A stretch of DNA of 64,000 bases from Aliirhizobium smilacinae (GCF_006335145.1 NZ_VDMN01000001.1:1798001-1862000), one strand, 5' to 3'; shown: positions 1-9,075, counted from the first letter of the stretch. The notes: generated by a model from the sequence alone, not told the origin. Numbers and translations: made by a program.

Positions 1-778
1 CGAGTGCCCGGACATAGGCCACCTGCTGCAGCGTCATGGCGGTAAACCAGCCGGCAGAACCGAAGACGCTGGCCAGGCCCACCAGCGACGAAGAACGCCA
101 GGTCTTCAGCACCTGCACGATCTCGTTCTTGTCCTTCCAAAACATCCAGATCAGCATGAAGACGGTCTGGAAGGTGGTGACGCAGGCGAGTGTCATGGCG
201 GCCTGCATGACCGGGTTCGGCCCGTCAAGCGATAGCGACGCGCTGCGATAGGCGACTGCCGAAATGCCGAAGACCGCACCGGAGGCGATGCCGACCAGTG
301 CAGTGCGACTGGCCAGCGCCGTGACGGTGTTCCTCCATGACAGGGGCATGCGCGCCATCGAGATCAGCATCACGCCGATGACACCGGTGATGATCGCGCC
401 GATTGCGCCGATCGTCAGTTTTTCGCCGAGCAGGATGAACCCGAAGATAGCCGCCTGAACCGGCTCGGTCTTCGAATAGGCCGTGCCGACGGCGAAGTTT
501 CTCAGCGAGAAAAGGTGGACCAGCATGATGGTGGCGAAGATCTGTGCCAGACCGCCGATCACGGCCCAGATCGCAAAGCTCCAGTTGATCCGCGGGACGG
601 GGTATCCCGCGAGATGATGCAACAGGACGCCATAAAGAATGGCGACCGGGAAACCGTAACCGAAACGGACGAAGCTCGCGCCGCGCGTGCCCAGCCTGCC
701 CTGAAGATGTTTCTGCATTGCGGAGCGCAGGTTCTGCAGGAAGGCGGCAGCAATGGTGATGGGGATCCAGAGTTCCAT
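1..778 (-). CDS. DMT-superfamily (EamA-like) transporter, partial at the left edge
   Basis: An uninterrupted minus-strand frame starts at the ATG whose complement is at 776-778 and runs off position 1, so about 259 residues are visible and the C-terminus is missing. The protein starts MELWIPITIAAAFLQNLRSA and alternates hydrophobic helices with short polar turns, at least seven membrane segments in the visible part. The first helix, the internal repeat and a motif reading GTAYSKTEPVQAAIFGFILLG are what one expects of EamA/DMT permeases, which export or import small metabolites across the inner membrane. Substrate cannot be told from sequence. It is divergent from the nucleotidase gene with about 75 bases between them. 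Confidence 0.8.
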   Translation of the reverse strand, partial: MELWIPITIAAAFLQNLRSAMQKHLQGRLGTRGASFVRFGYGFPVAILYGVLLHHLAGYPVPRINWSFAIWAVIGGLAQIFATIMLVHLFSLRNFAVGTAYSKTEPVQAAIFGFILLGEKLTIGAIGAIITGVIGVMLISMARMPLSWRNTVTALASRTALVGIASGAVFGISAVAYRSASLSLDGPNPVMQAAMTLACVTTFQTVFMLIWMFWKDKNEIVQVLKTWRSSSLVGLASVFGSAGWFTAMTLQQVAYVRAL

Positions 779-855
779 ACAATCGCGGTATCACGCGCAC
801 GGATTTATCGCCAAGCCGGAAGCCGCTCGCAGCCGTCGCCTTTTCGATTTTCTTT

Positions 856-1596
856 ATGAGCGAGGCAGTGCATAAGCGAAACATGGACAAGAAACCCAAG
901 ACCGCTGCCGACGCTGCCGATTTCGCTCATATCCGTGACTGGGTCTTCGATCTCGACAACACGCTTTACCCACATCACATCAACCTGTTTGCCCAGATCG
1001 ACGTCAACATGACGGCCTATGTGCAGGAGTTGCTGCAGCTGGAGCGGGACGAGGCGCGGGCGTTGCAGAAGCGCTATTACCACGAACACGGTACGACGCT
1101 TCAGGGGCTGATGCTGCACCATGGCATCGATCCGGACGGATTTCTCGAACGAGCGCATGCGATCGACTATTCCATCCTGCTGCCCAACCCCGAACTGGGC
1201 GAGGCGATCGAGGCGCTGCCGGGCCGCAAGTTCATCTTCACCAATGGCAGCGTGCCGCATGCGGAAGCGGCCGCGAGAGCACTCGGCATCCTCGACAATT
1301 TCGACGACATTTTCGACATCGTCGCAGCAGGTTACGTGCCGAAGCCGGCAGGCGAGACCTACGACAAGTTTGCCAGCCTGCACCGGGTCGATACGGCCAA
1401 CGCGGCAATGTTCGAGGATCTGCCGCGCAACCTCACCGTTCCCAAGACACTCGGCATGCGCACCGTGCTTCTGACGCCGCGCAATCTCGACGACGTGCTG
1501 ATCGAACGCTGGGAAATGCTGTCGGAGGAGGACGATCACATCGATTATGTGACTGACGATCTCGCCGGTTTCCTGAAGGGTATCGTGCCGGGCTGA
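856..1596 (+). CDS. pyrimidine 5'-nucleotidase, HAD superfamily
   Basis: A 246-residue HAD-family phosphatase of the TIGR01993 (Sdt1/Phm8-like) type, expected to dephosphorylate pyrimidine nucleoside monophosphates in the cytosol. Motif I is DLDNTLYP with the nucleophile Asp32 and general acid Asp34, motif II is TNGS at 129-132, motif III lysine is about residue 163 in PKPAGETYDKF, and motif IV is the ED pair at 187-188. The HINLFAQIDVNMTAYV cap segment is typical of this subgroup. A second in-frame ATG at 883 (MDKKPKTAAD) would also give a complete HAD domain, so the first nine residues are uncertain. It stands alone between divergent and co-oriented neighbours. Confidence 0.9.
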   Translation: MSEAVHKRNMDKKPKTAADAADFAHIRDWVFDLDNTLYPHHINLFAQIDVNMTAYVQELLQLERDEARALQKRYYHEHGTTLQGLMLHHGIDPDGFLERAHAIDYSILLPNPELGEAIEALPGRKFIFTNGSVPHAEAAARALGILDNFDDIFDIVAAGYVPKPAGETYDKFASLHRVDTANAAMFEDLPRNLTVPKTLGMRTVLLTPRNLDDVLIERWEMLSEEDDHIDYVTDDLAGFLKGIVPG

Positions 1597-1715
1597 CGTT
1601 CCAGGCGCAATTGCAGCATTACAAACAATTCATCCACATTACGGGAGTTTAAGTGGTTGCCAGAGCTTGGCGGCCATATCTTGTGGTTATCGAAATAACC
1701 GGAAGGAACCCGTCT

Positions 1716-2354
1716 ATGACCGCTAAGAAGATCGTTTTGGCGACCCTCGGTGCCGTGCTGGTCGCAGGAGCCGCAATCCCGGCATTCGCCGCACCGGATC
1801 GCCCGGAGCGCGGCCCAGGTGGCCCCCACGGCATGATGCGCGGCGCGATGATGCAGGACGTGACCTTCGTCCGCCTGCTGAAGACCGCCGATACCAACAA
1901 GGACGGCAAGATCAGCAAGGAAGAAATGGCCGCCCGCCAGGACGCCCTGTTTACCGAGATCGACGCCAACAAGGATGGCAACATCACTCGCGGCGAGCTT
2001 TTGGATTACCGCGTTGCCAAGCGCGAGGAGTTCGCCAAGAACAACCCGCGGCCCGAAATGGCGGAAGAAGGGAAAAATCGCCCTGAGCGTGCCGAACGCA
2101 AGGATCACGATGGTCCGCGTCATGAACGCGCAGACCGCGACCATGACGGCCGGCGCGGCGAATTCCGCAAGGCCGGTTTCGAACGCCACGGCGGCATGGG
2201 TGGTGGTCGGTTCTTCCGGATGATCGACGAGAACCGCGACAACAAGATCACCAAGGCTGAAGCCTCCGCAGCAAGTGACAAGCTGTTCGCCCGGATGGAT
2301 ACCAACAAGGACGGCGTAATTTCCATCGACGACCTGCCGGACCGCCCCCTCTAG
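1716..2354 (+). CDS. exported EF-hand calcium-binding protein
   Basis: The start was placed at the ATG at 1716 because it follows a good GGAAGGA at 1701-1707 and gives a clean Sec signal peptide (MTAKKIVLATLGAVLVAGAA, cleavage near AFA-A at about 25). The mature protein has four canonical EF-hand loops: DTNKDGKISKEE at 59-70, DANKDGNITRGE at 83-94, DENRDNKITKAE at 171-182 and DTNKDGVISIDD at 195-206. The two pairs are separated by a roughly 60-residue linker very rich in Arg, Glu, Asp and His. This suggests a periplasmic calcium buffer or sensor. Partner and role are unknown. A terminator follows. Confidence 0.85.
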   Translation: MTAKKIVLATLGAVLVAGAAIPAFAAPDRPERGPGGPHGMMRGAMMQDVTFVRLLKTADTNKDGKISKEEMAARQDALFTEIDANKDGNITRGELLDYRVAKREEFAKNNPRPEMAEEGKNRPERAERKDHDGPRHERADRDHDGRRGEFRKAGFERHGGMGGGRFFRMIDENRDNKITKAEASAASDKLFARMDTNKDGVISIDDLPDRPL

Positions 2355-2401
2355 TTCCCCGCCCCCCGCATAATGGAACTAGCCCGGCAGTTGTCGACAA
2401 A

Positions 2402-2436
2402 GGCCCGCCTCTCCCCCGAGGGGCGGGCTTTCTCTA
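2402..2436 (+). terminator. terminator between the EF-hand gene and the convergent LOG gene
   Basis: A GC-rich hairpin with GCCCGCC pairing to GGCGGGC, followed by a run ending CTTTCTCTATTTT on the plus strand. It lies in the 84-base gap between two convergent genes and best fits rho-independent termination of the EF-hand gene. Confidence 0.75.
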
Positions 2437-2438
2437 TT

Positions 2439-3299
2439 TTACTTCTCGTAGAAATTCTGGATGACCTTCCAGGCTTCATCCGCCGTCTCGACGAAATTGA
2501 TCAGCTCGATGTCTTCCGGGGCGATCGTGCCGAAATCGGCCAGCGCCTCGAAGTTGATGATGCTGCGCCAGAATTTTTCCGCAAACAGGATCAGCGGAAT
2601 ACGCTCCATCCGCTTCGTCTGGATCAGCGTCAGCGCCTCGAACATCTCGTCCAGCGTGCCGAAGCCGCCGGGGAAAACGGCGACCGCCTTTGCCCGCATC
2701 ATGAAATGCATTTTGCGGATGGCGAAGTAGTGGAAATTGAAAGAGAGATCCGGAGTCACATAGGGGTTCGGTGCCTGCTCGTGCGGCAGCATGATGTTGA
2801 GGCCGATGGTCGGGGCGCCGGCTTCGCTCGCACCGCGATTGCCCGCTTCCATGACACCGGGACCGCCGCCGGTAACCACGACAAATTCCTTGTGGTCGAA
2901 CTTCGCCGAATATTCCCCACAAAGCGCGGCAAATTTTCGCGCCTCGTCATAGTAGACAGATGCCGCCTGCAGATTGTTGTGCTGGGTCTCGTTATGAGCC
3001 GCCCAAGGCTTTTGGCCGGGAGCCGGGATACGGGCGCCGCCGAACAGCACCACCGTCGAGGTAATGCCTTTTTCCGCCAGAATCATCTCCGCTTTCAGAA
3101 GCTCCAGCTGCAGCCTAAGCGGCCGCAATTCCTTGCTGCAGAGGAAATCCTCGTCGGTGAAGGCAAGGCGGTAGGACGGCGACTGCGTCTGCGGTGTCTT
3201 GGGCTGGGCGGCGGCGGCGTGCTTGTCCGCCGTACTGTCCTTCAGCGGTTCCCAGACCTTGTCCTCGGCTCCGCGCGCTTCCGACCTTCTCTTCGACAT
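2439..3299 (-). CDS. LOG-family protein (TIGR00730, 'lysine decarboxylase-like' Rossmann fold)
   Basis: A 286-residue protein with the two LOG hallmarks: GGGPGVMEAGNRGA at 144-157 and PGGFGTLDE at 210-218. Characterised relatives are phosphoribohydrolases that release a base from nucleotide 5'-monophosphates, including cytokinin-activating enzymes; older databases call them lysine decarboxylases, which is not supported. This one belongs to the longer bacterial class with a Lys/Gln/Thr-rich N-terminal tail of about 45 residues. The start at 3299 was chosen because GGAAGGAA sits about 10 bases upstream and MSKRRSEARG opens the conserved protein. The frame stays open far upstream, but that part is antisense to dapD and dapE. 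Divergent from dapD. Confidence 0.88.
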   Translation of the reverse strand: MSKRRSEARGAEDKVWEPLKDSTADKHAAAAQPKTPQTQSPSYRLAFTDEDFLCSKELRPLRLQLELLKAEMILAEKGITSTVVLFGGARIPAPGQKPWAAHNETQHNNLQAASVYYDEARKFAALCGEYSAKFDHKEFVVVTGGGPGVMEAGNRGASEAGAPTIGLNIMLPHEQAPNPYVTPDLSFNFHYFAIRKMHFMMRAKAVAVFPGGFGTLDEMFEALTLIQTKRMERIPLILFAEKFWRSIINFEALADFGTIAPEDIELINFVETADEAWKVIQNFYEK

Positions 3300-3437
3300 G
3301 CTGATGCTTCCTTCCCGCGCCAACCCTGGTTGGCGCCAATTCACATTGACGCTTGAGTGGCGGTCGCTTAGAGCAAATGGGACCAATTGACCACCTTTCC
3401 AGCCATCACGATACTGCGTGACGTTTAAGGATCTTCC

Positions 3438-4298
3438 ATGAGCAGCTTCAACCTCGCCGCCCTCGAAAAGACAATCGAGACCGCTTTCGACAATCGCGAC
3501 AGCGTCAGTGTATCGACCAAAGGCGAGGTTCGCGATGCGGTGGAAGAATCGCTTAACCTGCTCGACGCCGGCAAGGCTCGTGTTGCGGTTCGTGGCGAAG
3601 ACGGCACATGGACCGTCAACCAGTGGCTGAAGAAGGCCGTTCTCCTCTCCTTCCGCCTGAACGACATGGAAGTCGTCAAGGGCGGCCCGGGCGCTTCTAC
3701 CTGGTGGGACAAGGTTCCCTCCAAGTTCGAGGGCTGGGGCGAGAACCAGTTCCGTTCCGCCGGCTTCCGCGCCGTGCCGAATGCCGTCGTGCGTCGCTCG
3801 GCCTATATCGCCAAGAACGTCGTGCTGATGCCGTCCTTCGTCAATCTCGGCGCCTATGTCGATGAAGGCACGATGGTCGATACCTGGGCAACCGTCGGCT
3901 CCTGCGCGCAGATCGGCAAGCATGTGCATCTTTCCGGCGGCGTCGGCATCGGCGGCGTTCTGGAGCCGATGCAGGCCGGCCCGACGATCATCGAGGACAA
4001 TTGCTTCATCGGCGCCCGTTCGGAAGTCGTCGAAGGCTGCATCATTCGCGAAGGTTCGGTTCTCGGCATGGGCGTCTACATCGGCAAGTCGACCAAGATC
4101 GTCAATCGCGCCACCGGCGAAGTGAGCTATGGCGAAGTACCGCCCTATTCGGTCGTCGTCGCCGGCTCGATGCCCTCGGGCAATGCCACGATGCCGAACG
4201 GTCTCGCCGCCCCGCATCTCTATTGCGCCGTCATCGTCAAGACGGTCGATGAGAAGACCCGCTCCAAGACGGGTATCAACGAGCTGCTGCGCGATTAA
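3438..4298 (+). CDS. dapD: 2,3,4,5-tetrahydropyridine-2,6-dicarboxylate N-succinyltransferase
   Basis: A 286-residue hexapeptide-repeat acyltransferase that succinylates tetrahydrodipicolinate in the succinylase branch of lysine/meso-diaminopimelate synthesis. The N-terminal helical domain (about 1-100) is followed by the left-handed beta-helix, whose repeats include [31 protein letters not shown] and [14 protein letters not shown]. Length and motifs are normal for DapD. SD GGATC/GGA lies just before the ATG. dapE follows after 15 bases, so the two consecutive pathway steps share a transcript. Confidence 0.96.
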   Translation: MSSFNLAALEKTIETAFDNRDSVSVSTKGEVRDAVEESLNLLDAGKARVAVRGEDGTWTVNQWLKKAVLLSFRLNDMEVVKGGPGASTWWDKVPSKFEGWGENQFRSAGFRAVPNAVVRRSAYIAKNVVLMPSFVNLGAYVDEGTMVDTWATVGSCAQIGKHVHLSGGVGIGGVLEPMQAGPTIIEDNCFIGARSEVVEGCIIREGSVLGMGVYIGKSTKIVNRATGEVSYGEVPPYSVVVAGSMPSGNATMPNGLAAPHLYCAVIVKTVDEKTRSKTGINELLRD

Positions 4299-4313
4299 TC
4301 CGGGACGAATTCG

Positions 4314-5510
4314 ATGTCTGCTGTAGACCCGATTGCAAATCTGCAAGCGCTGATCCGTTGCCCTTCCGTCACCCCGGCGGAAGGTGGCGCACTTTCGGCG
4401 CTGGAAGCGATGCTGACCCCGCTCGGCTTTACGGTCGAGCGGATGATCGCCACGGAATCGGGCCTGCCAGACGTCGAAAACCTTTATGCCCGGCTCGGCA
4501 CCGGCGAGCCGCATCTGATGTTTGCCGGGCATACCGACGTCGTGCCGCCCGGCGACGAAAGCGCGTGGAGCCATCCGCCGTTTGCAGCTGAAATCGCGGA
4601 TGGCGAAATGTTCGGTCGTGGTGCCGTCGATATGAAGGGCGGTATTGCCTGCTTTATCGCCGCTGTCGCCCGTCATATCGAAGAGCATGGCGCACCGAAA
4701 GGCTCGATCTCCTTCCTGATTACCGGCGACGAGGAAGGCCCTTCCGTCAACGGCACGGAAAAATTGCTGAAATGGGCGGCCGAAAAGGGCGAGCGCTGGG
4801 ACGCCTGCCTGGTCGGCGAACCGACCAATCCGGACGTTCTCGGCGACATGATCAAGATCGGCCGCCGTGGCTCCGTTTCCGGCAAGGTCACGGTCTTCGG
4901 CGTGCAGGGCCATGCAGCCTATCCGCATCTCGCGGACAATGCCGTTCGCGGCCTGCTGCCGCTCAGCGCTGCGCTGATGGATCCGCCCTTCGACGCAGGC
5001 ACGCCCGAGTTCCCGGCTTCCAATCTGGAAGTCACGACGGTGGATGTGGGCAATCCTGCTACCAATGTCGTGCCGGCCAAGGCCACATTCGCCTTCAACA
5101 TCCGCTTCAACGACACATGGACTGCCGAGACGGTAAAGGCTGAGATACTGCGCCGGCTGGACAAGGCTGCGGCAGACCAGACGCTGCGCCCGGATCGCAA
5201 GCCGACGGCTTATGAACTCGTCTGGGCCGAGCGTCCGAGCCATGTGTTCCTGACCCGCAACAATGCGCTGATCGGCTCGCTTTCCAGTGCCGTCGAAGCC
5301 GTGACCGGCAAGCAGCCGAAGCTTTCGACGACCGGCGGCACATCGGATGCCCGTTTCATCAAGGACTATTGCCCGGTGGTGGAATTCGGGCTTGTCGGAC
5401 AGACGATGCATATGGTGGACGAGCGGGTCGCCCTTGCCGATCTCGAGACACTGACCCAGATCTACGGAACCTTCCTCTCCCGCTGGTTCGGCGATGCCAT
5501 CCTTTCCTGA
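4314..5510 (+). CDS. dapE: succinyl-diaminopimelate desuccinylase
   Basis: A 398-residue M20-family metallohydrolase that removes succinate from N-succinyl-LL-diaminopimelate, supplying LL-DAP for lysine and peptidoglycan. Visible metal and catalytic motifs are AGHTDVVPPGD (His73, Asp75), GRGAVDMKGG (bridging Asp106) and TGDEEG (catalytic Glu140 and ligand Glu141); the dimerisation domain follows from about 180 to 290, and a late His ligand is in QTMHMVDE. It follows dapD closely and its last 17 bases overlap the start of the downstream membrane-protein gene, which points to translational coupling. Confidence 0.96.
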   Translation: MSAVDPIANLQALIRCPSVTPAEGGALSALEAMLTPLGFTVERMIATESGLPDVENLYARLGTGEPHLMFAGHTDVVPPGDESAWSHPPFAAEIADGEMFGRGAVDMKGGIACFIAAVARHIEEHGAPKGSISFLITGDEEGPSVNGTEKLLKWAAEKGERWDACLVGEPTNPDVLGDMIKIGRRGSVSGKVTVFGVQGHAAYPHLADNAVRGLLPLSAALMDPPFDAGTPEFPASNLEVTTVDVGNPATNVVPAKATFAFNIRFNDTWTAETVKAEILRRLDKAAADQTLRPDRKPTAYELVWAERPSHVFLTRNNALIGSLSSAVEAVTGKQPKLSTTGGTSDARFIKDYCPVVEFGLVGQTMHMVDERVALADLETLTQIYGTFLSRWFGDAILS

Positions 5511-6090
5511 AGTCAAATTCTATATCAGCGGTCTCTGGCTGCTCTTCAAAGGCGACCCACAGGGCCTGAAAAGGCTCGACTTGACCGACCGCGGCATGAT
5601 GCGGTCGTTCTGGGCTTTCGTCTGGTGCCTGCCTGCGATGTTCGTCTACTGGACGGGCGTCAGGTACGCTTTCCTCTCGGCAAGCGCGCCAGGGACGAAG
5701 GCGGGCGTCGCTTTTTATCTCCGGCTGTTCATGGTCGAAGCGATCAACTGGGTGCTGCCGCTGGTGCTGCTCGGCATTCTCTGCCTGCTGCTGAAGACAG
5801 AGCGCAAGTTTACCGCCATCGTGGTGGCAACGAACTGGCTTTCGGTTCCGATCTCCTACGCCTATGCGGTGTTGACGCTGCTGCTGTTCCTGGCGCCTTT
5901 TGCAGCGGGCTTCATCGCGCTCGTCCAGCTGGCGTTGCTGATCGCAACCATTTTTGCGATTTCACGCTTCGTCCGGCAGATCTGTGGACAGGAACCGCTC
6001 GTCGTCGCGACGACACTTCTTGTGCTGCTGGTACCAGGTCTGATTATCGCGGACCTGCTGCAGTCTTATCTCGGCGTGTCGCCCTACTGA
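5494..6090 (+). CDS. multi-pass inner-membrane protein, function unknown
   Basis: A 198-residue hydrophobic protein with about five predicted membrane segments, roughly at residues 37-60, 72-97, 105-125, 128-155 and 165-190. I do not recognise a functional family with certainty. It begins inside the end of dapE (17-base overlap, other frame), so it should be co-translated with the DAP enzymes, but nothing in its sequence ties it to that pathway. Its 3' end overlaps the convergent truA stop by seven bases, leaving no intergenic terminator. Confidence 0.8.
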   Translation: MPSFPEVKFYISGLWLLFKGDPQGLKRLDLTDRGMMRSFWAFVWCLPAMFVYWTGVRYAFLSASAPGTKAGVAFYLRLFMVEAINWVLPLVLLGILCLLLKTERKFTAIVVATNWLSVPISYAYAVLTLLLFLAPFAAGFIALVQLALLIATIFAISRFVRQICGQEPLVVATTLLVLLVPGLIIADLLQSYLGVSPY

Positions 6091-6842
6091 CTGTCGCCCG
6101 GATAATCGACCTTCATAAAGTATAGACCTTCCGGCGGCGCGACCGGCCCGCATTCCTTGCGATCACGGGCTTCGAGTGCCGCGCGCACGTCATCCGGCGT
6201 CATCTTGGCCTCGCCGGCAAGCTTCAGCGTGCCGGCGAAAGAACGGATCTGGTTGTGAAGAAAACTCTGAGCGCTGGCGCGGATCTCGATCAGATCGCCT
6301 GACCGCGCCACATCCAGCCGATCGAGCGTCCTCATCGGGCTTTTGGCCTGGCAATGGACGGAGCGGAAGGTGGTGAAGTCGTGATGGCCGACAAGCATCT
6401 GGGCAGCCGCATGCATCGCCTCGTGGTCGAGCGGTTTCGGCACCCACCAGGCGTGCCCGGCTTCCACCGCCAGCGGAGACGGTCGATTGATGATGCGGTA
6501 GAGATAATGCCGTTTCACTGCCGAAAAACGCGCGTCGAAACTCTCGTCCACCTGCAGGACGTCGATAACGGAAACGCGCTCTTTCGCCATCATCAGATGG
6601 GCGTTCAGCGCATTGCGCAACTTGAAGGGATGCCAGTCTCGGGAAAGGTCGGCATGGATGACCTGACCGAAGGCATGCACACCGCTGTCGGTGCGCCCGG
6701 CGCCACGGATCGAGACGGTCTCGCCGGTCAGAGACAGTATGGCATTCTGAAGTGCGGCCTGCACCGAATGGCCGTTTTCCTGCTTTTGCCAGCCGACATA
6801 GGAGGTGCCGTCATATTCGACGATCATGCGAAAACGCGGCAT
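6084..6842 (-). CDS. truA: tRNA pseudouridine synthase A
   Basis: A 252-residue enzyme that converts uridines 38-40 of the tRNA anticodon stem to pseudouridine. The catalytic aspartate is Asp52 in [15 protein letters not shown], and the N-terminal [19 protein letters not shown] is typical of TruA. The fmt stop and the truA start share one base (TGATG around 6840-6844), so translation is coupled. The TAG stop at 6084-6086 lies inside the end of the convergent membrane-protein gene. Confidence 0.96.
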   Translation of the reverse strand: MPRFRMIVEYDGTSYVGWQKQENGHSVQAALQNAILSLTGETVSIRGAGRTDSGVHAFGQVIHADLSRDWHPFKLRNALNAHLMMAKERVSVIDVLQVDESFDARFSAVKRHYLYRIINRPSPLAVEAGHAWWVPKPLDHEAMHAAAQMLVGHHDFTTFRSVHCQAKSPMRTLDRLDVARSGDLIEIRASAQSFLHNQIRSFAGTLKLAGEAKMTPDDVRAALEARDRKECGPVAPPEGLYFMKVDYPGDSQ

Positions 6843-7789
6843 CAGGCGGATCCGACCGGAAGCACGGTGCCTTTCGGAAGCGCCGTGCCGCGAAGGAAGT
6901 CGCTCGCATCGAGAGGTTTTCCGCCTGCCTTCTGCAGCCGCGTGAGCCGGACTGCGCCTTCGCCGCAGGCAACCGTCAGTGCATCGTCGAGAAGCTCGCC
7001 GGCAACGCCAGCCCCCTCGCCCAGTGCTGACGCGAGAACCTTGATGCGTTCCGGCTTGCCGTTGATCTCGGCTACGAACCAGGCGCCGGGAAATGGCGAC
7101 AGGCCACGGATGTGGTTATGCACATCACGCACCGGTTTGGAGAAATCGATGCGGGTCTCGCCCTTGTCGATCTTGGCGGCGTAAAGCACGCCCTCTTCCG
7201 GCTGCGGCGTCAACGGAAGATCGTCGGCTTCAAGTTTTTCCATCGCCTCGACCATGGCGCGCGCACCGACGAGCATGAGTTTGTCATGCAGTTCGCCGGC
7301 CGTCATCGTTTGCGTGATCTCGACTTCTTTGGTCAGCGCCATGGGGCCGGTATCGAGCCCCTTTTCCATCTTCATCACGATCATGCCGGTCTTTTCGTCA
7401 CCGGCCATGATGGCACGCTGAATGGGGGCGGCGCCCCGCCAGCGCGGCAGAAGCGAGGCGTGGCCGTTGTAGCAGCCAAGCCTGGTGCCTTCGAGGATTG
7501 CGACCGGCAGAAGCAGGCCATAGGCGACGACGACCGCAACATCCGCCTTGAACTCGCGAAAAGTCTCGCGGTCTTCTTCGGCTTTGAAGTTCAACGGCGT
7601 CAGAACCGGAATGCCGAGCAATTCGGCCGCCTGATGGACCGGCGACTTGGTGAGATCGAGTCCTCGGCGACCGGCCGGGCGCGGCGGCTGGCTATACACC
7701 GCAACGATCTCGTGGCCGGCCTGTTTCAGGTTCTGCAGCGTCGGCACGGAAAAATCCGGCGTGCCCATGAAGATGATGCGAAGTGACAT
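6842..7789 (-). CDS. fmt: methionyl-tRNA formyltransferase
   Basis: Formylates initiator Met-tRNA. From the ATG at 7789 the protein is 315 residues, the usual length. The N-terminal domain shows the formyl-transfer motif [17 protein letters not shown] with Asn108 and His110, and the later catalytic region GLDTGPM around 145-151. A GTG at 7807 would add MKQVKR, but it is only three bases from the end of the preceding toxin gene and lacks an SD, whereas the ATG is preceded by a modest AGG. In most relatives fmt directly follows def; here a toxin-antitoxin pair lies between them. Confidence 0.95.
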   Translation of the reverse strand: MSLRIIFMGTPDFSVPTLQNLKQAGHEIVAVYSQPPRPAGRRGLDLTKSPVHQAAELLGIPVLTPLNFKAEEDRETFREFKADVAVVVAYGLLLPVAILEGTRLGCYNGHASLLPRWRGAAPIQRAIMAGDEKTGMIVMKMEKGLDTGPMALTKEVEITQTMTAGELHDKLMLVGARAMVEAMEKLEADDLPLTPQPEEGVLYAAKIDKGETRIDFSKPVRDVHNHIRGLSPFPGAWFVAEINGKPERIKVLASALGEGAGVAGELLDDALTVACGEGAVRLTRLQKAGGKPLDASDFLRGTALPKGTVLPVGSA

Positions 7790-7810
7790 GCGCTTGACCT
7801 GTTTCACTAT

Positions 7811-8230
7811 TCAGGCGCCTTCAAACGGGTTTACCAGCCGAAGATCAAGCCCTTCGAAGTCTTTTACGTTGCGGGTGGCGAGGGTGGCACCGTGAGAGAG
7901 GCAGATCGCCGCGATCATGGCGTCCTTCGTTTCGATCGGATGACCTCGGCTACGCCGTTCCGCTGAAAACTGCCCATATCTATGCGCGGCATCGATCGAG
8001 AAGACCAGAATGCGATCTGTGAATTCCGCCTCTATCTGGCGGTACAATTCCTCAAGATCGGCTTTGCGGCGTCCGTCTGGCAAGCAACCAATGCCAAAGT
8101 GGATTTCGGCGATGCTTATCGTGGTCAGGTACGTCTCTTCATGTGCAACATCATCCAACCAAGTCAGCAAGTGATCGCTGTATCGGCGATTTCGTAGCTC
8201 CGAGATGACGTTTGTATCCAGGACGATCAT
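7811..8230 (-). CDS. PIN-domain toxin (FitB/VapC-like ribonuclease)
   Basis: A 139-residue PIN-domain protein expected to be a metal-dependent RNase held inactive by the antitoxin upstream. The acidic residues expected in the active site are visible: Asp in MIVLDTNVISE, Glu in SIAEIHFG, Asp in ETKDAMIAA and the late Asp in NVKDFEG. The FitB-like subgroup is suggested by the TNVISELR start and the partner type. Its start ATG overlaps the antitoxin stop as ATGA (8227-8230), the usual arrangement. It ends 21 bases before the fmt ATG, so fmt and truA may be read from the module's promoter. Confidence 0.9.
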   Translation of the reverse strand: MIVLDTNVISELRNRRYSDHLLTWLDDVAHEETYLTTISIAEIHFGIGCLPDGRRKADLEELYRQIEAEFTDRILVFSIDAAHRYGQFSAERRSRGHPIETKDAMIAAICLSHGATLATRNVKDFEGLDLRLVNPFEGA

Positions 8231-8499
8231 TCATCGAACCTGGGCGGTTCCCTGTCCGGTTGATGACGGGCTGCCTCGATCGCGACCAGTTCTTCCTCGG
8301 TCCAATAGGCATCCGAGCTTTCGACGATTGCTCTCAAGATCTCGCCCGCAGACTTCTCCACACCGTCATTTCCGGAGGTCAAAGACCGGCGCAGGCGCAC
8401 GCTCGCCTCTTCAGACAAGCTACGGCCATTCTGCTTGGCCTGATCGTGAAGCCGGCGCTTAAGAGCGTCATCCAAATTGCGGATCAGCAGATCACCCAT
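8227..8499 (-). CDS. ribbon-helix-helix antitoxin (FitA-like)
   Basis: A 90-residue protein opening MGDLLIRNLDDALKRRLHDQ, the pattern of FitA/'plasmid stability' RHH antitoxins: a short beta strand and two helices for DNA binding in residues 1-45, then a C-terminal tail rich in Glu, Trp and Asp that would wrap the PIN toxin. It should bind and repress its own promoter. A perfect 9-bp inverted repeat lies 11-31 bases upstream of its start. It overlaps the toxin gene by four bases. Confidence 0.88.
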   Translation of the reverse strand: MGDLLIRNLDDALKRRLHDQAKQNGRSLSEEASVRLRRSLTSGNDGVEKSAGEILRAIVESSDAYWTEEELVAIEAARHQPDREPPRFDE

Positions 8500-8509
8500 C
8501 CACGCCTCC

Positions 8510-8530
8510 TATGATATCAGCGATATCATA
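8510..8530 (-). promoter_or_regulatory. inverted repeat, probable operator of the FitAB-like module
   Basis: TATGATATC at 8510-8518 and GATATCATA at 8522-8530 are perfect reverse complements around a 3-base AGC spacer. The repeat sits just upstream of the antitoxin start (8499) and 30 bases from the end of def. Size and position fit an RHH-dimer operator, so negative autoregulation is inferred. Confidence 0.75.
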
Positions 8531-8559
8531 ACGCAGGCTCCAGCAGTTTTCAACGAACG

Positions 8560-9075
8560 CTAGACAGCCTTGCCCTTCGCCGCCTTGGTGAACCGCTTGA
8601 TCACCATCTCCCGCTTCAGCCGGGAAATATGGTCTATGAAGAGCGTGCCGTTCAGGTGGTCGATCTCGTGCTGCAGGCAGGTAGCGAGCAGGCCGTCGGC
8701 TTCCAGCATATGTTCCTTGCCGTCCCGCCCGACATATTTCACGCCGATTGCGGCCGGCCGCTCGACTTCGGCATAATAGTCCGGGATCGACAGGCAGCCT
8801 TCCTCGTAGACCGACAGTTCGTCCGAAAATTTGACGACTTCCGGGTTGATGAAGACCTGCGGATTCTTTTCCTCGTCCTCGCGCGATACGTCGATGACGA
8901 GCATGCGCCTGGCCACACCGATCTGGATCGCGGCAAGGCCAATGCCCGGCGCGTCATACATGGTTTCCAGCATGTCGTCGGCAAGCTTGAGAAGCTCGGC
9001 GTTCACGGTTTCGATCGGCTTGGACACCTGCCGGAGAAGCGGATCGGGAAGAATAATAAGCGGCTTGATGGTCAT
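8560..9075 (-). CDS. def: peptide deformylase
   Basis: A 171-residue metalloenzyme that removes the formyl group from nascent proteins. The three signature motifs are present: [10 protein letters not shown] at 44-53, EGCLSIP with the metal ligand Cys94, and HEIDH at 136-140 supplying two His ligands and the catalytic Glu. The ATG at 9075 was chosen because [15 protein letters not shown] is the usual N-terminus; an upstream in-frame start at 9144 would add an unconserved extension. Divergent from rmuC. Functionally paired with fmt, from which it is separated by the toxin-antitoxin genes. Confidence 0.95.
   Translation of the reverse strand: MTIKPLIILPDPLLRQVSKPIETVNAELLKLADDMLETMYDAPGIGLAAIQIGVARRMLVIDVSREDEEKNPQVFINPEVVKFSDELSVYEEGCLSIPDYYAEVERPAAIGVKYVGRDGKEHMLEADGLLATCLQHEIDHLNGTLFIDHISRLKREMVIKRFTKAAKGKAV

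Noticed and set aside
3300..5516. A minus-strand frame open for about 739 codons upstream of the LOG gene.
   Set aside because: It is exactly antisense to dapD and dapE, both intact and well conserved. Long antisense frames are common in GC-rich DNA. The LOG gene has its own start and SD at 3299.
7790..7807. GTG start for fmt at 7807.
   Set aside because: It is three bases after the toxin stop, has no SD, and adds an unconserved MKQVKR; the ATG at 7789 fits the family.
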